NCBI GenBank assembly: GCA_964476625.1
Contig: CAYZBJ010000006.1
Coordinates: 25,611-89,610, forward strand
Reading direction: 5' to 3'
Source of the DNA: JAMLIN01 sp964476625
GTDB taxonomy: Bacteria > Pseudomonadota > Gammaproteobacteria > Burkholderiales > Burkholderiaceae_E
DNA length: 64,000 bases
Positions 43,776 through 52,601 of this stretch are shown here, in pieces. Both the position numbers and the translations under genes were made by a program. Under the pieces are notes generated by a model. It did not search any database and was not told where the DNA came from. It saw only the letters and a list, made by a program, of their open reading frames with translations. Each line of letters starts with the position of its first letter. Within the stretch, counting starts at the first letter, position 1.

Positions 43776-44380
43776 GCGAAGAGACCAGCACCGCCCCGAA
43801 AACCACCCGGCCCAAGCCGGGCGAGCGCAAGGTCCAGATTCTCCAGACCCTCGCCGCCATGCTGCAGGAACCCGACGGCGACCGCGTCACCACCGCTGCA
43901 CTCGCGGCGCGCCTGCAGGTTTCCGAAGCCGCGCTTTATCGCCACTTCGCCAGCAAGGCCCAGATGTTCGAGGGCCTGATCGAGTTCATCGAGCGCTCGG
44001 TCTTCATGCTGATCAACCAGATCACCTCGCACGAGGAAGACGCGTTCAAGCAGTTGCGCTCCATCCTCGTGATGCTGCTCGGCTTCGCCGAGAAGAACCC
44101 CGGCATGACGCGGGTCCTCATCGGCGACGCCCTCGTCACCGAGGACGACCGGCTGCAGGCGCGCATCAACCAGATCGTCGATCGCGTCGAAACCTCCATC
44201 AAGCAGTGCTTCCGTACCGCGATCGCGCAGGGCAAGCTGCCCGAGCAGACCGATCCTGGCGCCCGCGCGAACCTGTTCGTGTCCTACGTGATCGGCCGCT
44301 GGCTGCGCTTTGCCAAGACAGGGTTCCACCAGCGTCCCACCGACGGCATCGACCAGCAGATCGTCCTGCTGATCACCTGA
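43772..44380 (+). CDS. slmA: nucleoid occlusion factor SlmA (TetR family)
   Basis: SlmA binds chromosomal sites and blocks FtsZ assembly over the nucleoid. The 202-residue protein has a TetR helix-turn-helix at about 20-70 (TTAALAARLQVSEAALYRHFASKAQMFEGLIEF) and the SlmA-specific DDRLQARINQIVDRVETSIKQCFR and FVSYVIGRWLRFAKTGF. The start overlaps the end of the HAD gene. Position beside the argB-HAD pair supports SlmA rather than another TetR regulator. Confidence 0.92.
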   Translation: MSEETSTAPKTTRPKPGERKVQILQTLAAMLQEPDGDRVTTAALAARLQVSEAALYRHFASKAQMFEGLIEFIERSVFMLINQITSHEEDAFKQLRSILVMLLGFAEKNPGMTRVLIGDALVTEDDRLQARINQIVDRVETSIKQCFRTAIAQGKLPEQTDPGARANLFVSYVIGRWLRFAKTGFHQRPTDGIDQQIVLLIT

Positions 44381-44421
44381 ACAGGGCGCGGCGCACGGGG
44401 CGTCGAACCGACCGGCACGCC

Positions 44422-45864
44422 ATGACCCTACCCACCGATCCCTGCGAACTCGACGCCGCCAGCCTTTCGGGCCTGGTCCACCGGCGCGAGATTTCCTGTC
44501 GCGAACTGATGACCGCTTTCCTGCGGCGCATCGAGGCGCTCAATCCACGTTTCAACGCGATCGTCTCCCTGCGCGACCCGCAGGCGCTGCTCGCCGAGGC
44601 CGATGCGCACGATGCCGCGCTGGCCGCCGGCGCGAGCCGTGGCTGGATGCACGGGCTGCCGGTGGCCGTCAAGGACCTGAGCGATGTCGCCGGGATCCCC
44701 ACCACCATGGGATCGCCGATCCTGCGCGACAACGTCCCGGCCGCCGACGGCCTGATGGTCGCGCGCATGCGCGCGGCCGGCGCGATCCTGATCGGCAAGA
44801 CCAACACGCCCGAGTTCGGGCTCGGCTCGCAGACCTACAACCCGGTGTTCGGCGCCACGCGCAACGCCTGGGACCCGAGCCTGTGCGCGGGTGGCTCGAG
44901 TGGCGGCGCGGCGGTGGCGCTGGCGCTGCGCATGCTGCCGGTGGCCGATGGCTCCGACATGGGTGGTTCGCTGCGCAATCCCGCGGCCTACGCCAATGTC
45001 TACGGATTCCGGCCGAGCCAGGGGCGGGTGCCGAAGTACCCGGCGCCCGAGCGATTCTTCCAGCAGCTCGGCGTCGAGGGGCCGATGGGGCGGACCGTCG
45101 CCGATGTCGCGAAGCTGTTCGCGGTGCAGGCCGGCCAGGACCCGCGTGCGCCCCTGTCGCTCGATGGCGATGGTTTCGAGCTGCCGCTGGCCGCGCCCGC
45201 CCGGCCGATCCGGGTCGGCTGGCTCGGCGACCTCGACGGCTACCTGCCGATGGAGGCGGGCATCCTGCCCCTGTGCGAGGCGGCGCTGCACGATTTCGAA
45301 GCGGCCGGCGCGCGCGTCGAACCGCTCGGGCGCGCCGCGCTCGGCGTGGCTCCCGAATCGGTCTGGGAGGCGTGGATGCGCTTGCGCAGCCTGCTCGTCG
45401 GTGGCTCGTTGTCGGCGCATTACAACAACCCCTCGCGCCGCGAACTGCTCAAGCCCGAGGCGCAGTGGGAGGTCGAGAACGCCATGCAAACCGGGGCGCT
45501 CGATGTCTACGCCGCCTCGGTGGTGCGCACCGCCCTGTTCGATGCGCTCGGCAAGCTGTTCGAGCGCTTCGACCTGCTGGCCATGCCGAGCGCCCAGGTG
45601 TTCGCCTTCGATGTCGAGCGACACTGGCCCGATTCAGTGGCCGGGCGGGCGATGGATACCTACCATCGCTGGATGGAAGTCGTGATCTACGCGACGCTCG
45701 GCGGTTGCCCTGTCATCGGCGTACCGGTCGGTTTCGACCCGCAGGGACGTGCGATGGGGATGCAGCTGATCGGCGCGCCGCGCCGTGACCGAGAGGTGTT
45801 GTGCGCCGCCCAGGCGTACGAGGAGGCGACCGGCTGGGCCGGCCGCCGGGCACCCGGCTCCTAG
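44422..45864 (+). CDS. amidase (amidase-signature family)
   Basis: This 480-residue enzyme has the amidase-signature Ser-cisSer-Lys triad: Lys84 in VAVKD, Ser159 in AGGSSGG and the nucleophile Ser183 in DMGGSLRNPA. It starts as in the GatA-like amidases with ELDAASLSGLVHRREISCRELM. GatA itself is usually found with gatB and gatC, which are absent here, so this is more likely a stand-alone amidase for aryl or acyl amides. The C-terminal GFDPQGRAMGMQLIG is typical. The TAG stop shares CTAG with the convergent small gene. Confidence 0.9.
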   Translation: MTLPTDPCELDAASLSGLVHRREISCRELMTAFLRRIEALNPRFNAIVSLRDPQALLAEADAHDAALAAGASRGWMHGLPVAVKDLSDVAGIPTTMGSPILRDNVPAADGLMVARMRAAGAILIGKTNTPEFGLGSQTYNPVFGATRNAWDPSLCAGGSSGGAAVALALRMLPVADGSDMGGSLRNPAAYANVYGFRPSQGRVPKYPAPERFFQQLGVEGPMGRTVADVAKLFAVQAGQDPRAPLSLDGDGFELPLAAPARPIRVGWLGDLDGYLPMEAGILPLCEAALHDFEAAGARVEPLGRAALGVAPESVWEAWMRLRSLLVGGSLSAHYNNPSRRELLKPEAQWEVENAMQTGALDVYAASVVRTALFDALGKLFERFDLLAMPSAQVFAFDVERHWPDSVAGRAMDTYHRWMEVVIYATLGGCPVIGVPVGFDPQGRAMGMQLIGAPRRDREVLCAAQAYEEATGWAGRRAPGS

Positions 45865-46121
45865 ACCCGCCGCCGGCGGGAGATGATCAGCAGGCCGACG
45901 CACAGGCCGGCCGCGAGCATGCCCCAGCCGTTCGAGTCCGCGGCCTCGCCCGGGCTCGTCTCGACCCGCTGATTGCTGCGGCGCGAGATCTCCAGCGCAG
46001 GCGATGCCACGGCGACGGTCTGCACGGGCTCCGGCTTCTTCTGCTCGGTCGCCGATGCCGGTGCCAGCATCACTGCCATCATGAGGATCGCAGCCGTCCC
46101 GGCCTTCGAGAGCTTGGTCAT
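45861..46121 (-). CDS. small exported protein with C-terminal membrane anchor (CTERM-like)
   Basis: This 86-residue protein has a signal peptide (MTKLSKAGTAAILMMAVMLAPASA), a polar middle of about 40 residues and a C-terminal segment GWGMLAAGLCVGLLIISRRRRV. A glycine-rich membrane helix followed by an Arg cluster at the very end is the layout of PEP-CTERM and other exosortase-type sorting tails, but the PEP motif itself is missing. No exosortase gene is in the window. It may simply be a tail-anchored protein. Family is unknown. Confidence 0.55.
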   Translation of the reverse strand: MTKLSKAGTAAILMMAVMLAPASATEQKKPEPVQTVAVASPALEISRRSNQRVETSPGEAADSNGWGMLAAGLCVGLLIISRRRRV

Positions 46122-46438
46122 TTTGAGGATTCCAGCGGTGAGGTCCGCGACGTCGGCCGGTCTTGCCCCTTGAACCGTCGATCCGATGCGGATTCGAGGT
46201 TCATTCTGGGGGGCGGTACCGGAAGATTCAGTGACATTCCGCATACTTCCCGGAATTTCCCGGGGATCCGCCGCGTGCTGGAATTCGGGAGCGCGTCGGC
46301 CCTCTGGCGTGACGCGAAAGGGTAGGTGCTCCATGGTCCGCATGTGCACATCGTACCCCGGAATCCGATTCTTTTGCGGCACCGCAACATCGACCGATGG
46401 CGGATCGGCGTCGGCGTTGTTTTGCCGCCCGCACGGAA
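46122..46438. other. 317-bp region upstream of the small exported protein gene
   Basis: It lies between the stop of the histidine kinase and the start of the small exported protein on the same strand. It holds several short inverted repeats built on GGAATTC/GAATTCC-type words (around 46250-46290) and -10-like words, but no sigma-54 signature or coding frame that I can support. Confidence 0.4.
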
Positions 46439-48286
46439 TCAGTAGGCGGGCGAACAGGCCGGCGTCCTGGCCGTGTGGCTGGCGATGGCGTCGAGCAGGA
46501 TCTGCAGGTTGAAGGGCTTGGTGATGTAGTCGACGAAACCCATCGCCCGATAGCGCGCCACTTCGTCGGGCAGGGCGTTGGCGCTGACCGCGATGCAGGG
46601 AACGCAGGCCAGTCGCGGGATCCGGTGCAGTCGGCGCATGACCTCGTCGCCGGGGATACCCGGCAGGTCGAGGTCGAGCAGGACCACGTCCGGTGCACAG
46701 CGTTCGGCCGCCGCGAGGCCCGCCGGGCCATCGGCAGCCGAACTGAACTCGTAGCCCGGCGTCCGGCCGAAGAGGCTCTCGAGGACCGCGACGTTGAGCC
46801 GGTTGTCCTCGATGTAGAGCACCCGGGTGCGGCCCGCGATGCCGGTGGTGTCGGTCGGCTCCGCCGGGTCGTCGGGCGTCGGCTCGACCGGGGCGGCATG
46901 GGCCAGCAGGTCGATGCGCAGGAAGACGCCGGTGCGCTCGCCGTCGGGCGCGACCAGCGAGCCGCCCATGCGCTCGACCAGGGCGTGCGCGATGGCGAGG
47001 CCGAGGCCTTCGTCTGGCGTGTGTTTGCCGGCGCCGAGCCCGCTTGCGGGCGAGAACGGGGTGAACAGGAGCATCCGCTCCGCCTCGCCGAGCAGCGGCC
47101 CGCCATCGGCGATCTCGATCCGGATCCTGGCGCCCGACGGCGATTCGATCCGTTGCGCGGCCAGGCGGATCGCGCCGCCTTCCGGGCTGCGGCCCAGGCA
47201 ATAGTGCAGGAGGCGATGGATCGCCTGGGCCAGCGACTCGGCGCTGCCGCGTACCGGCAGGCTCGGTTCGATCGCCAGCTCGACCCGGATATCGCGGCTG
47301 CGCGCCGGTTCGGCGATCGCGAGCGCGCAGCGCCGCAGGGCCTCGGCCGCATCGAAGCCTTCGCCCGGGGACGAGGGCGAGGCGACCCCGATCCGGCTCA
47401 GATCGAGCAGGTCGGCGACGAGGCCCAGCAGGCGGGAGCCGGCATCGGCGATGTGGTGGGCGTGCTGGCGCACCGTATCGGGGAGTTCCGACGGGTGGCG
47501 TTCGATCAGCTGGGCGAAGCCCATCATGGCATTGAGCGGCGAGCGCAGGTCATGGCCCATCCGCAGCAGCATCTCGTTGTGCCGCCGCCGCGACTGTTCG
47601 ACCGATTCGGCGCTCGCGTTCGATACCGTGGCGATGATCGCGCGGGTCACGTCGATGGCGACACCGCACATCCTGGTCGCCCGTCCCGATGCGTCGTGGT
47701 CGGCCTGGCCGCTGATCCGCAGGTAACGGATGGAGCGGTCGGGTCGGCGGATCCGGAAGTAGTGGTCGAGCGGGCGGCGGCCCGCCATGGCGTCGGCCAG
47801 CGCGCGTCGGGTGGCGATCAGGTCGTCGGGCTCGACGAAGCGCAGCCAGCCGTGCATCGTGCCATCGAACTCATGCGGTTCGATGCCGAGCATCTGGAAG
47901 GTGCGGCGGTTCCACGAGACGCGGTCCCTGCGGACGTCGACTTCCCAGACGCCGACCTCGCCGGCATCGAGGGCCTGGATGATTCGCCGGGCGCGCCGGA
48001 CCTCCCGGTCCGCCTTGCCGGCGTCGGGCGAAGGGTTTGGGGATTCGGCCCGGGGCGGCCGCGCCGCAAGGCTATTGCCAACTGCCATTTCGTCGTTCCG
48101 TGACCGGGTGCGGGATGCCCGGATCGGCGCCGCCGCGGCGGTGTTCGCCGGATCGGCATGCGGCGCCGGGTGGGGTGGTTCCTCGTCCGACCGAGCATAG
48201 GGCGGCGCCGGCCTGGCGTCCCCGGCGCGCCGACGCACGGCTGCTGCGGACCGGCGCCTGTCATTCCGACCAGTCGTTCGGTGCAT
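46439..48286 (-). CDS. PAS-containing hybrid sensor histidine kinase/response regulator
   Basis: The product has up to 615 residues: a basic, Pro-rich N-terminus without membrane segments, a PAS domain (about 100-215), HisKA with His245 in GHDLRSP, an ATPase domain (about 310-460) and a receiver domain with acidic pair Glu493-Asp494 and phospho-acceptor Asp538. The N box reads HRLLHYCLGRS, so the Mg-ATP-binding Asn is missing, although the later EGLGLAIAH glycine box is kept. Kinase activity may be reduced. It is a cytoplasmic sensor. The ATG at residue 67 is an alternative start with a GGAA upstream. Confidence 0.87.
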   Translation of the reverse strand: MHRTTGRNDRRRSAAAVRRRAGDARPAPPYARSDEEPPHPAPHADPANTAAAAPIRASRTRSRNDEMAVGNSLAARPPRAESPNPSPDAGKADREVRRARRIIQALDAGEVGVWEVDVRRDRVSWNRRTFQMLGIEPHEFDGTMHGWLRFVEPDDLIATRRALADAMAGRRPLDHYFRIRRPDRSIRYLRISGQADHDASGRATRMCGVAIDVTRAIIATVSNASAESVEQSRRRHNEMLLRMGHDLRSPLNAMMGFAQLIERHPSELPDTVRQHAHHIADAGSRLLGLVADLLDLSRIGVASPSSPGEGFDAAEALRRCALAIAEPARSRDIRVELAIEPSLPVRGSAESLAQAIHRLLHYCLGRSPEGGAIRLAAQRIESPSGARIRIEIADGGPLLGEAERMLLFTPFSPASGLGAGKHTPDEGLGLAIAHALVERMGGSLVAPDGERTGVFLRIDLLAHAAPVEPTPDDPAEPTDTTGIAGRTRVLYIEDNRLNVAVLESLFGRTPGYEFSSAADGPAGLAAAERCAPDVVLLDLDLPGIPGDEVMRRLHRIPRLACVPCIAVSANALPDEVARYRAMGFVDYITKPFNLQILLDAIASHTARTPACSPAY

Positions 48287-48380
48287 TCGGGCGACGGGTG
48301 TATTCTTCGGGTCGCGTTCGCAGCAGAACGCGCACCAGCAGGACGAGCGCAGTACCCAGCATGATTACAGTTTCTTGCAT
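48261..48380 (-). CDS. possible 39-residue membrane peptide
   Basis: An ATG at 48378-48380 opens a 39-codon frame: a hydrophobic helix TVIMLGTALVLLVRVLL near residues 4-20 followed by a charged tail with RTRPEEYTRRP. It overlaps the longest form of the histidine kinase gene by 26 bases and diverges from the GGDEF-EAL gene. The helix-then-charge pattern fits a small membrane protein, but no ribosome site is clear and chance cannot be excluded. Confidence 0.3.
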   Translation of the reverse strand: MQETVIMLGTALVLLVRVLLRTRPEEYTRRPNAPNDWSE

Positions 48381-48416
48381 TCCGGATTCCCTGCCGAGTG
48401 GCCCGGGGAGCGCGGG

Positions 48417-50402
48417 TTGAAGCGGCACCCAGCGCATCCGCTTCTGGCGCTTCAGTTGCGCCGGGCGGGAATCGAGATCGAGGGCGCGGATCGGATCGAG
48501 CCGACGGCCGTCCGTCGCCTGCTCGACCAGGTCGACCGCACCTATGCGGAAACCGATCAGGCCATGGTCACCGTGCAGATGGCCGAACGTCGTTCGAGCC
48601 GCGAACTCGCCGAGCTCTATCGCAAGCTTCAGCTCGAACGCGGGGCCCTCGAGGACACCATCCGGCAGCGGGCGGCCGATCTTGCCCTGAGCCAGGCGGA
48701 GCTCGCCGAGACCCAGCGGCTGGCCTCGATGGGCAACTGGCAGTACCTGCCGCAATTGCGCCGGCTCGAGGTGTCGAGCGAGCTGGCCGCGCTGCTCGAA
48801 CTCGGCTCGCCGGCGGCCGATGCCGGTCCGGCCACCTTGCTCGGTGCGATCTTCGAGGACGATCGCCCGCGGGTGCGACGCCTGCTGTGGCGGGCGATCC
48901 GCCGGCCGATGTCGGTGGGCGACGAGCTGCGGGTGATCACCGTCGGCGGCGAGGTTCGCTGGTTCATGTGCCGCATCGAGTCCGAGCTCGGCCCCGACTA
49001 TCGGATCGGCAGGCTGCGCGGTACCTTCATCGATATTTCGGAGCGCCACCGGGCGCAGTCGCGCATCGAGCACCTCGCCTATCACGACGAACTCACGGGC
49101 CTGCCGAACCGGGCCTGTTTCCGCGAGCGGATCGACCGCGCCGTCGCGCGCGGACGCGAGCTCGGCGAGCGTTTCGCGGTGCTGTTCATCGATCTCGACG
49201 GATTCAAGGTCATCAACGACTCGCTCGGCCACGACGTCGGCGACAAGGTACTGGTCGAGATCGCCGCGCGCCTGTCGGAAGTCCATCGTGACGAGGACAT
49301 GCTGTCGCGCTTCGGCGGCGACGAGTTCCTCGTGTTCGTCGATCGCGTGGCCGGTCGCGCCGATGCTGCCGCGGTCGCGCGCAAGATGCTCGAGGCGATC
49401 GAGCGGCCATTGCAGATCGGCTCGATCTCCGCCCAGCTCTCGGGCAGCGTCGGCGTCGCGATGTTCCCCGACGATGGAGCCGATACCGGCGAGCTGCTGC
49501 GCAACGCCGACGCCGCGATGTACGCCCGCAAGGCGAACGGCCGCCATGGCGTGCATTTCTATGCGCCGGAGATCAACGCACGCAGCCTCGAGCGCCTCGA
49601 GATGGTCAACGAACTGCGCCATGCGATCGAACGCGCCCAGTTCGTGCTGGCGTTCCAGCCGATCGTGGGCGCCCGCAGCGGCCGGATCGGCGGCATCGAG
49701 GCGCTGGTGCGCTGGGCGCATCCGAAGCGCGGCATCGTCGAGCCGGGCCGCTTCATCCCGATCGCCGAGGAGGCGGGCCTGATCGGGCCGATCGGGCGGC
49801 TGGTGATGCAGAAGGCCTGCCAGCAGCTGGTCAAGTGGCGGCGGGCCGGCGCCGACCCGATCTACATGTCGGTCAACGTCTCGCCGGCGCAGTTCGAGAA
49901 CGAGGATTTCGTCGCCGAGCTCGGTGCGCTGCTCGTCGAGACCGGGCTCACGCCGAACCTGCTGCAGCTCGAGATTACCGAAGGCATGGTGATGGGCGAC
50001 CCCGATCGCACCGCGAACCTGTTGCGCAAGGTCAAGACGCTCGGCGTACGGCTGTCGCTCGACGACTTCGGCACCGGCCACTCATCGCTTGCCTACCTGC
50101 AACGCTTTCCGATCGACGTGATCAAGATCGACCGGACCTTCGTGAACGACATCGTCGACAGCCGCGACGACGCCCCGATCATCCGGGCAATCATCGCGAT
50201 CGCCGCGAGCATGGGCTCCGAGGTGATCGCCGAGGGCGTCGAGACCGAGATGCAGCGCGACGTCCTGGTCAGCCTCGGCTGCCACCAGATGCAGGGTTTC
50301 CTGTTCCACCGGCCGATGCCGGCGACCTTGCTGGGACCGACCATCGCGGCGGCACAGCACATCATGCCCGCCATGCCCACGGCGGCCCGCCTCCACGGCT
50401 AG
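48417..50402 (+). CDS. GGDEF-EAL cyclic-di-GMP turnover protein with PAS-like domain
   Basis: This 661-residue cytoplasmic protein has an N-terminal coiled coil (about 30-95, with QMAERRSSRELAELYRKLQLERGALEDT), a PAS-like domain ending FIDISERHR near 215, a GGDEF domain with the intact RFGGDEF motif near 298-304 and an EAL domain with EAL near 427-429, DDFGTGHSS, KIDRTFV and EGVET. Both catalytic motifs look complete, so it could make or break c-di-GMP. The start is the TTG at 48417, with GGGGAG 6 nt upstream. It diverges from the histidine kinase, a likely functional partner. Confidence 0.92.
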   Translation: MKRHPAHPLLALQLRRAGIEIEGADRIEPTAVRRLLDQVDRTYAETDQAMVTVQMAERRSSRELAELYRKLQLERGALEDTIRQRAADLALSQAELAETQRLASMGNWQYLPQLRRLEVSSELAALLELGSPAADAGPATLLGAIFEDDRPRVRRLLWRAIRRPMSVGDELRVITVGGEVRWFMCRIESELGPDYRIGRLRGTFIDISERHRAQSRIEHLAYHDELTGLPNRACFRERIDRAVARGRELGERFAVLFIDLDGFKVINDSLGHDVGDKVLVEIAARLSEVHRDEDMLSRFGGDEFLVFVDRVAGRADAAAVARKMLEAIERPLQIGSISAQLSGSVGVAMFPDDGADTGELLRNADAAMYARKANGRHGVHFYAPEINARSLERLEMVNELRHAIERAQFVLAFQPIVGARSGRIGGIEALVRWAHPKRGIVEPGRFIPIAEEAGLIGPIGRLVMQKACQQLVKWRRAGADPIYMSVNVSPAQFENEDFVAELGALLVETGLTPNLLQLEITEGMVMGDPDRTANLLRKVKTLGVRLSLDDFGTGHSSLAYLQRFPIDVIKIDRTFVNDIVDSRDDAPIIRAIIAIAASMGSEVIAEGVETEMQRDVLVSLGCHQMQGFLFHRPMPATLLGPTIAAAQHIMPAMPTAARLHG

Positions 50403-50479
50403 CCGGCTTCCGGAGCGGCCTGGTCGTGGTGCCGGTCGCAAACCGGGCAGCCGGGCGCCCGGCACAATCCGGCCGGGAT

Positions 50480-52036
50480 CTATCGGTCCTCGCCAAGGGC
50501 CGCGGGGTCGTGGCCGATCCGCTGCGCGATGTCCGCGGCCCAGTGCGGATTGCGTCGCCAGAGCGGCTGCATCGCATCGGCGCCGGCCGGCGCCTCTGAC
50601 CACTGCTTCAGCCAACGCGCGGAGTCTTCGCGGCGCCCCAGTGCAGCATTCGCCGCGCCGGCGGTGAGCATCGTCGCGCGCCACGACGGGCGAACCTTCG
50701 ACGCGGCGATGGCGTGCTTCAGCGCTCCTTCGGCATCGTCTGCGAACAGGAGGGCCAGGGCGAGCAGGTTGTACCAGACGAAGTTCTGCGGATCGTAGCG
50801 GTTCAGGTGAAGCCCGTGCTCGAGAGAGCGGGCGGCGCGATGGGCGTCTCCCGAATACAGGCACGCCATTCCGTGCACCAGGTGACCGAGCGCGAAGCCG
50901 GGACTCAGTTCACGGGCCTGCTCGGCGCTGCGCAGTGCAAGCCCCAGGTCGTCAGCATAGTTGGCGACGATCGCGAGAGCGTAGTGCGCGTAGGGATTGA
51001 GCGCGTCGAGCCGAACCGCCTCGAGGGCGGCGGCGACTCCCTCATCGAGATCCCGTTCCGGTTCCCCGCTCCATCCGTACGCGACGAGTCCCGCATTCAC
51101 GCGTCCGATCCAGAGGCGTGCCTCGGTCAACTCGGAGTCGATGGCCATCGCCTGGCGAAACAGTTCGCGCGCCTCGAGGTGGGTGTCGCGTGTTACGTGA
51201 TGGAACAGCCAGGAACCTCGCGCCACCAGTTCCCAGGCGGTCACGCTCTGGCCTCGCCGGGATGCCGCCTCGCTGCCGGCGCTCTTGAGGAGCTCCGGCT
51301 CGATCGCGCCCGCGATCTGCTGCGAGAGGGCATCCTGGACAGCGAAGAGATCGTCGTCCGCGAAGTCGTAGCGCTCCGCCCAGAGGCACCGGCCGGTGCG
51401 TGCCTCGACGAGCCTGGCTGCGATGCGAAAATTCGCGCCGGATCGATGCACGGAGCCCTCGACGATGTAGCGCACGCCGAACTCCACCGAGGCCGTACGA
51501 GTGTCGACGGCTGCGAGCTTGAATGTCTGGCTCGCGTTGTGTCCCAGCACCGGAAACCAGCGAAAGCGGACAAGCGCGGCGATCAGCGCCTCGGTCACCG
51601 CGTCGGCGAGATACTCCTGCGAGGGGTCTTCGCCCAAATGGTTGAACGGCAGCACCGCGATGCCGGGGCGTCCGCGCTGCTGCGCTGCGGCCTGTCCCAG
51701 CGGCGCGAGGTCGGACTCCTCCACCGCGACGATTCCAGCGAGCCGATAGCCCAGGCGCGGTACGGTGTCGATCGCCACGGCGGCTCCCGGGCCCGCGCCG
51801 GCGAGCAACTTGCGCAGGGCAGCGATCTGCACCGGCAGGTTGCCCTCCTCGACAACCAGGCCCGGCCAGGCTGCGTGCATCAGCGCTTCTCGGGACACCG
51901 GCTCGCCGTCCGCCTCGAGCAGCGCGTGCAGCAGGCGCAATCCGCGCTGGCCGACGGCGACCGCGACGCCGTCGCGCACGAGGGTGCCGCGGGCGGTGTC
52001 GAGCAGGAATGGGCCGAACGCAAAGCGTTTCGCCAT
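50480..52036 (-). CDS. winged-helix transcriptional regulator with TPR-rich C-terminus
   Basis: This 518-residue protein has an N-terminal OmpR/CadC-type winged helix (about 1-100: FGPFLLDTARGTLVRDG, then REALMHAAWPGLVVEEGNLPVQIAALRKLL) fused to a region starting IAVLPFNHLGEDPSQEYLADAVTEALI, which is the FlgO/TolB-like domain of adenylate-cyclase-associated regulators. A TPR array of about 250 residues follows. No membrane helix is seen, unlike CadC. It diverges from a cupin gene across 119 bp and probably controls it. Tandem repeats in that gap are candidate operators. Confidence 0.85.
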   Translation of the reverse strand: MAKRFAFGPFLLDTARGTLVRDGVAVAVGQRGLRLLHALLEADGEPVSREALMHAAWPGLVVEEGNLPVQIAALRKLLAGAGPGAAVAIDTVPRLGYRLAGIVAVEESDLAPLGQAAAQQRGRPGIAVLPFNHLGEDPSQEYLADAVTEALIAALVRFRWFPVLGHNASQTFKLAAVDTRTASVEFGVRYIVEGSVHRSGANFRIAARLVEARTGRCLWAERYDFADDDLFAVQDALSQQIAGAIEPELLKSAGSEAASRRGQSVTAWELVARGSWLFHHVTRDTHLEARELFRQAMAIDSELTEARLWIGRVNAGLVAYGWSGEPERDLDEGVAAALEAVRLDALNPYAHYALAIVANYADDLGLALRSAEQARELSPGFALGHLVHGMACLYSGDAHRAARSLEHGLHLNRYDPQNFVWYNLLALALLFADDAEGALKHAIAASKVRPSWRATMLTAGAANAALGRREDSARWLKQWSEAPAGADAMQPLWRRNPHWAADIAQRIGHDPAALGEDR

Positions 52037-52046
52037 GGGCGCTCCG

Positions 52047-52066
52047 TTTAATGCAATTTAATGCGA
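52047..52066. promoter_or_regulatory. tandem 10-bp direct repeats between the winged-helix regulator and the cupin
   Basis: TTTAATGCAA (52047-52056) and TTTAATGCGA (52057-52066) are adjacent direct repeats one helical turn apart. They begin 10 bp upstream of the regulator start and are markedly AT-rich compared with their surroundings. Tandem sites with 10-11 bp spacing suit OmpR-type winged helices. They may also contain promoter elements. Confidence 0.45.
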
Positions 52067-52155
52067 TTTCCGGGTTTCTTGCGTGACAGCCGGATCCCGG
52101 AAGCCCAAGGTGCCCTCGTGGGCCGGAGCGGCTCGCCAACCTGACGGAGCTGACC

Positions 52156-52569
52156 ATGGAAACTTTCAAAGCCAGCCGCGAATGCTTCATCGTGCACGGG
52201 TCGAAGCCCTTCGCCAGTCCCCAGGGCGCGCGCTACGCGCCGGGCGTCAGCGCCGAGACGGTCGGCGCCGAGTCGCTTTTCCTCGGGCTGATCACGCTGC
52301 CCGCCGGCGAACGCACGAAGGCGCATGCGCATCGACACGAGTCCGCACACTACATGTTGCGCGGCGGTGAGATCGAATTGTGGACCGGCGCAAGCCTGGA
52401 ACATCGTTGGGTCGCGCGGCCGGGGGACTACCTGTTCATCCCTGCCGGGATGCCGCATGTGGCGGTGAACCGCGGATCGGATCCCGCAGTGTTCGTCGGT
52501 GCGCGTAGCGAGGCATCGACACGGGAGAGCGTGACGATGCTTCCGGAACTCGATGACCTGGTGCCCTGA
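52156..52569 (+). CDS. cupin-domain protein
   Basis: This 137-residue protein is a single cupin barrel: motif 1 HAHRHESAHYMLRGGEIELW (about 56-75), with two His and a Glu as metal ligands and a further His, and motif 2 PGDYLFIPAGMPHVAVN (about 92-108) with the fourth His. It is a likely metal-binding small enzyme or sugar/acid-sensing protein; cupins of this type are often isomerases or dioxygenases, and the sequence does not decide. The start has CGGAG upstream. The divergent winged-helix regulator is the likely controller. Confidence 0.88.
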   Translation: METFKASRECFIVHGSKPFASPQGARYAPGVSAETVGAESLFLGLITLPAGERTKAHAHRHESAHYMLRGGEIELWTGASLEHRWVARPGDYLFIPAGMPHVAVNRGSDPAVFVGARSEASTRESVTMLPELDDLVP

Positions 52570-52601
52570 GAACGCGCCCCGCGAACGCCGCGAAGCGCCT
52601 G

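Noticed and set aside
44422..45864. GatA subunit of tRNA amidotransferase
   Set aside because: The fold is shared, but gatB and gatC are absent and the sequence fits stand-alone amidases better.
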